Source of the DNA: Burkholderiales bacterium
Lineage (GTDB): Bacteria > Pseudomonadota > Gammaproteobacteria > Burkholderiales > Usitatibacteraceae
Length of the DNA stretch: 18,591 nt
Direction of reading: 5' to 3'
Assembly (NCBI GenBank): GCA_026786225.1
Contig: JAJAYN010000626.1
Span: 1-18,591, forward strand
Under the pieces are notes generated by a model. The model had not been told where the DNA came from. It searched no databases and worked only from the letters and a program-made list of their open reading frames with translations. Shown here piece by piece: positions 16,267 to 18,591 of this stretch; position 1 is the stretch's first letter, and every line of letters starts with the position of its first letter. The position numbers and the translations under genes were made by a program.

Positions 16267-16854
16267 CTACTTCGCCGGCTTGTCGTTAAAGTAATGCCCA
16301 ATCAACTCAAGTACCGCCGCCCTTTCGGGCTGTAACGTGCCATAGCTAAACACTCCCCGACTCGTTGCTGTCAACTTGGACCCACCGGAGAAAAAGGCAA
16401 AGGCATTGCACTCAAACGAAACGAAAACGGTCGTTTCGATACTGTCCCGGGTATCGAGAAAATCGAGCCTGTAGGCGGGCGCGTATTTGCATTGCGGTGA
16501 TCCTGGCTTACCCGGGAGGGCCTGCGACTGCGCGAGCAGCAGCAGCAGTTTTTGCGAGTCAGCGACGCTTAGACGGCGATGGAATGGTGACCGGCGTGGA
16601 TGGCGTTCTTCGGGCGTGATTTCGCGCTTCGTGTTTTTCATTGCGTTCATGTCACCGAGATAGACTTCGGCATCGACGGTTTGTAGTTCCGCCACTTGTT
16701 GCTCCGATAAAAGCGGGTTGACGCGATTCTTGAGCATATTGACGTCGCCCGCGCGCAGCTTCGCCATCTGGTCGTCCGGCAACAGTGGTTTGCCAAGCAC
16801 CATTGTGCTGGTCATGACGCTCAGCAGAGCGATTGTTTGAATCAGCTTTTTCAT
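16267..16854 (-). CDS. Secreted protein of unknown function
   Basis: 195 residues with a signal peptide (MKKLIQTIALLSVMTSTMVL) and an AGGA ribosome site about eight bases upstream. The first half of the mature protein is helical and repetitive: LPDDQMAKLRAGDVNMLKNR and LLSEQQVAELQTVDAEVY look like two versions of one motif (L-x-x-x-Q-(M/V)-A-x-L-(R/Q)), and DMNAMKN echoes DVNMLKN. After a basic stretch (KREITPEERHPRRSPFHRR) comes a more globular part with SVADSQKLLLLLAQS, QCKYAPAYRLDFLD, VFVSFECNAFAFFSGG and ELIGHYFNDK, with two cysteines that may pair. No family is recognised. It lies 40 bases after the stop of the preceding gene of the run; the next gene follows after 104 bases. Confidence 0.78.
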   Translation of the reverse strand: MKKLIQTIALLSVMTSTMVLGKPLLPDDQMAKLRAGDVNMLKNRVNPLLSEQQVAELQTVDAEVYLGDMNAMKNTKREITPEERHPRRSPFHRRLSVADSQKLLLLLAQSQALPGKPGSPQCKYAPAYRLDFLDTRDSIETTVFVSFECNAFAFFSGGSKLTATSRGVFSYGTLQPERAAVLELIGHYFNDKPAK

Positions 16855-16894
16855 TGCGACTTTCCTGGGTCTTCACACCGGTGAAAAAATCTTG

Positions 16895-17272
16895 CTAGTA
16901 GGCACCGTTATCGTGTTCCTTGAATGGTGTGTTGGGTGCGGCTGGTGCGCCGTTAGGACCGATGACCGAGCCACCGTTGCTGGCGCCAACACCCAATGAG
17001 CAGTACCAGTTTTTGGCGAGCGGAATATCTGTCGGCGTCAGATCAACGGTGACATTGACGTTGCCCTTGAAGGCACCGTTGACCAGCGTTGCTGTTCCGT
17101 AACCGTTCTTTGGCTGCATGCCGGCGCCGGTGATCTGGCAGGTGACATTGCCTTTGGTCCAGTTCGGGCTGACGTTCTTCATGTCGACCGGAACGATGAA
17201 ATCGGCGGCGTGGGAAGCGCCTGATAAAAGCATGGTCGCGATAAATGCGATACGGCTGATTTGCGGGGTCAT
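16895..17272 (-). CDS. Small secreted beta-rich protein of unknown function
   Basis: 125 residues with a strong ribosome site (AGGAG about seven bases upstream) and a signal peptide (MTPQISRIAFIATMLLSGAS, cleavage near SHA-AD). The mature part alternates in a beta pattern (GNVTCQITGAGMQ; ATLVNGAFKGNVNVTVDLTP) and has one cysteine pair, VTCQI and WYCSLG, about 50 residues apart. This is a layout like the single domains of the other cysteine-paired secreted proteins here, although direct similarity is not clear. The C-terminus is a Gly/Asn/Pro-rich tail (GGSVIGPNGAPAAPNTPF). No family is recognised. It lies 39 bases after the stop of the 17-residue-repeat gene and is probably co-transcribed with it. 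Confidence 0.78.
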   Translation of the reverse strand: MTPQISRIAFIATMLLSGASHAADFIVPVDMKNVSPNWTKGNVTCQITGAGMQPKNGYGTATLVNGAFKGNVNVTVDLTPTDIPLAKNWYCSLGVGASNGGSVIGPNGAPAAPNTPFKEHDNGAY

Positions 17273-17311
17273 GATAATTCTCCTGGGTAAAAAATTGCAG
17301 ATCGAATGGCT

Positions 17312-17974
17312 TTACGAACCATTGCCCTGAAACGTGAGCGGCAGGGTGGTGATGGTCGGCAAATATATGGCAGTGCCGGTGTATGTGAGCGCCGCCGTGG
17401 TCCTTATCGGCAAGGGTGTGAACGTACCGGTGAATTGAAGTGCTGCCGTGGTTGTCACGGGTAAGCCACCTGGCATGCCGGTAAAGACCAGTGGCTGCGT
17501 TGAAATTGTTGGCAACGGCATTGATGTGCCGGAGAAAACAAGTGGCAGTGTCATCACCGGCGGGAGGCTGGTCGGTGGCCCCGCGTACACCAGCGGCAAC
17601 GTCGTGACCACCGGCAATCCGGCGGCCAGACCCGTGAACGTTAGCGCCTGCGTAAGGACTTTGGGGAGTGATATCGCCACGCCGGAAAAAGTGAGCGGCT
17701 GCGTCGTGACCGGCGGCAGGCTGGTCTGTGGCAGCAATGATTGGCCGGTGTAAAGCAATGTTTGCGTGGTGATTCTCGGCAATGCTTTTACGGGTACTGC
17801 CAACAGTGGCGCAGTCGGTTGGGGCACTCGGCTTTGCGGGTGTATTGGTCCGGCTGCAATCGCGATCACGAGGCCAAGAAATAACTTGCGGCGGTCGCCA
17901 TTTTCGCTGCGCTTTGAGCTGGCGTGCGGTGGCTCAACGTCACACACCGGGAAATGGATTTGTAGCGGGTTCAT
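17312..17974 (-). CDS. Exported protein of nine 17-residue repeats
   Basis: 220 residues. A charged N-terminal stretch of about 30 residues precedes a hydrophobic segment (KLFLGLVIAIAAGPIH), so it is either a signal peptide with a long leading region or a signal anchor; the true start may lie inside the frame, since no ribosome site is seen at 17974. After a Pro-rich linker, nine units fill residues 65-220: the first is 21 residues, the next seven exactly 17, the last 16. A typical unit is LPPVTTQPLTFSGVAIS, with near-constant L1, P2, T6, an aromatic at 11 and G13. The period and alternating Thr/hydrophobic pattern suggest a stack of two-stranded turns, possibly a beta-solenoid. There are no cysteines in the repeats. 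No family is recognised. It heads the five-gene run. Confidence 0.8.
   Translation of the reverse strand: MNPLQIHFPVCDVEPPHASSKRSENGDRRKLFLGLVIAIAAGPIHPQSRVPQPTAPLLAVPVKALPRITTQTLLYTGQSLLPQTSLPPVTTQPLTFSGVAISLPKVLTQALTFTGLAAGLPVVTTLPLVYAGPPTSLPPVMTLPLVFSGTSMPLPTISTQPLVFTGMPGGLPVTTTAALQFTGTFTPLPIRTTAALTYTGTAIYLPTITTLPLTFQGNGS
17315..17782 (-). repeat. Nine coding repeats of 51 bp
   Basis: Seven units are exactly 51 bases; the unit nearest the N-terminus is 63 bases and the last is 48. Units differ at many bases while keeping the L-P, T-T, aromatic and G positions, so this is an old array held by protein-level selection. It is coding and has no unique spacers, which separates it from a CRISPR array. 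Confidence 0.85.
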
Positions 17975-18135
17975 GCATTGAGTCGACGGACCGACCGAAG
18001 AGGTTCAATTCATTTTCGACCACTACATTCGTGGAATGAAATGACGACTTTACGTGGCGAGCGGCCGTGCCTGAAAGCCACGCGTCGTCAGCGCAGCGAC
18101 AACTTCGGATGAGGTACCATATGGGAAAAATCGTG

Positions 18136-18201
18136 AAACTCTAGCACTGGCGCGGCGTTCGAGGCACAATGTCGCCAAGAGGCCCGCCAGTGCTAGAGTC
18201 T
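18136..18201. repeat. Intergenic hairpin element, copy 2 (15-bp perfect arms, 32-base loop)
   Basis: CTCTAGCACTGGCG within the left arm (18138-18152) pairs perfectly with the right arm at 18185-18199 (CGCCAGTGCTAGAGT), around a 32-base loop at 18153-18184. Against copy 1 (4205-4270) the total and loop lengths are the same. The two arm differences (C to T on the left, G to A on the right, at arm positions 7 and 13) are compensated, so pairing is kept. Both loops end with similar GCC/AA/AGG segments. Confidence 0.82.
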
Positions 18202-18229
18202 TTACACTGGAAATGGCGAACCCCGACCA

Positions 18230-18323
18230 CCCGTTCGCTGAGCTTGTCGAAGGGTTGATAGCACCACGCTGAATCAAATGGGGTAACCAATTTGTGCGTT
18301 GACAAGCTCAGAACGAACGCGGG
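18230..18323. repeat. Dispersed inverted repeat of the CTGAGCTTGTCGAA type
   Basis: CCGTTCGCTGAGCTTGTCGA (18231-18250) faces GACAAGCTCAGAACGAACGC (18301-18320), with the ten bases TGAGCTTGTC and GACAAGCTCA perfectly complementary. This is a slightly decayed form of a repeat known between genes in many proteobacteria. It lies just downstream of hemY, where it may form a hairpin in the transcript. Confidence 0.75.
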
Positions 18324-18345
18324 CTTTTAGAAGTGCCGTATTTTT

Positions 18346-18591
18346 CTACTGCGCTAACTCCGCGCTGCGCCGCACATGACGAATCGCTTCATCGTTGCGC
18401 CCCAATTGTTCCATCAGGCGCGCGAGCGTCATGTGCGCATCGAGCGACGGCTCAAGCGCAACGCTGGCTTCGAGATAGCTTTGCGCTTTGCCCCATAGTC
18501 CTTGACGCATGCACAGCTTTCCAAGGGTGGCGAGTAGCACCGCGTCGCGCGCGTGTTGCCGCAGCCAGCGTTCGGCGCGCTCGATTTGCGC
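18346..18591 (-). CDS. hemY: HemY-type TPR inner-membrane protein, C-terminal part (5' end outside window)
   Basis: 81 codons of the C-terminus are visible and the frame is open to the window edge, so the start lies beyond it. The sequence has paired TPR helices: IERAERWLRQHARDAVLLAT, then LGKLCMRQGLWGKAQSYLEA, then SLDAHMTLARLMEQLGRNDE and a terminal helix. The LWGKAQSYLEAS segment with RAERWLR before it is characteristic of HemY proteins from betaproteobacteria. Known from the family: HemY is anchored in the inner membrane, exposes its TPR domain to the periplasm, and is encoded with hemC/hemD (and hemX) of tetrapyrrole synthesis, though its exact role is not settled. Those partners would lie past the window. 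This is the best housekeeping landmark here. Confidence 0.82.
   Translation of the reverse strand, partial: AQIERAERWLRQHARDAVLLATLGKLCMRQGLWGKAQSYLEASVALEPSLDAHMTLARLMEQLGRNDEAIRHVRRSAELAQ

Larger units (their letters stand above)
17975..18345. other. Intergenic region between hemY and the 17-residue-repeat gene
   Basis: 371 bases with no convincing gene. It contains the intact hairpin element at 18136-18201 and the dispersed inverted repeat at 18230-18323. A promoter for the minus-strand run should lie in 17975-18130, but no clear boxes were recognised. Confidence 0.5.

Noticed and set aside
17315..17782. CRISPR-like periodic array
   Set aside because: The 51-base units are coding, diverged and contiguous, with no identical repeats separated by unique spacers.

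Overview
The window looks like chromosomal DNA of a moderately GC-rich Gram-negative proteobacterium, most likely a betaproteobacterium. The main taxonomic anchor is the 3' end of a hemY-type TPR gene at the right edge, supported by Sec signal peptides, a FecR-domain surface protein and dispersed GTTCG/CTGAGCTTGTCGAA-type repeats. The species cannot be named. No transposase, integrase, phage gene, tRNA, rRNA or CRISPR array was seen.

Left part (1-8437, + strand): a large FecR-domain protein, cut by the window edge, with an NTF2-like domain, an Ig-like domain and nine ~100-residue repeats. It is followed by a possible small membrane protein (4429-4686), two secreted paralogues with six matching cysteines (4670-5968 and 6227-7351), a strong intrinsic terminator (7430-7466), and a third secreted protein (7478-8437). 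Middle (8438-13867): a convergent secreted protein of Ig-like domains (8648-10171, - strand), then a ~500-base divergent control region, then a 1064-residue MalT/STAND-type ATPase regulator with a winged helix and BTAD at its C-terminus.

Right part (13930-17974, all - strand): a GNAT acetyltransferase, a one-domain secreted relative of the six-cysteine paralogues, and a compact five-gene run. In transcription order that run encodes a protein of nine 17-residue repeats, two small secreted proteins, a secreted peptide with four 11-residue repeats each holding one cysteine, and a cytosolic histidine-rich protein of unknown function. The window ends with partial hemY.

At least nine of the fifteen genes carry signal peptides and almost none belongs to a well-characterised enzyme family, so the region reads as an envelope/secretome island beside a housekeeping locus, with one large regulator in the middle. 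Whether that regulator controls the island is inference. The most unusual items are the two short-repeat secreted proteins in the minus-strand run, the family of secreted proteins with paired cysteines, and an intergenic 66-base hairpin whose two full copies differ by compensatory base-pair changes.
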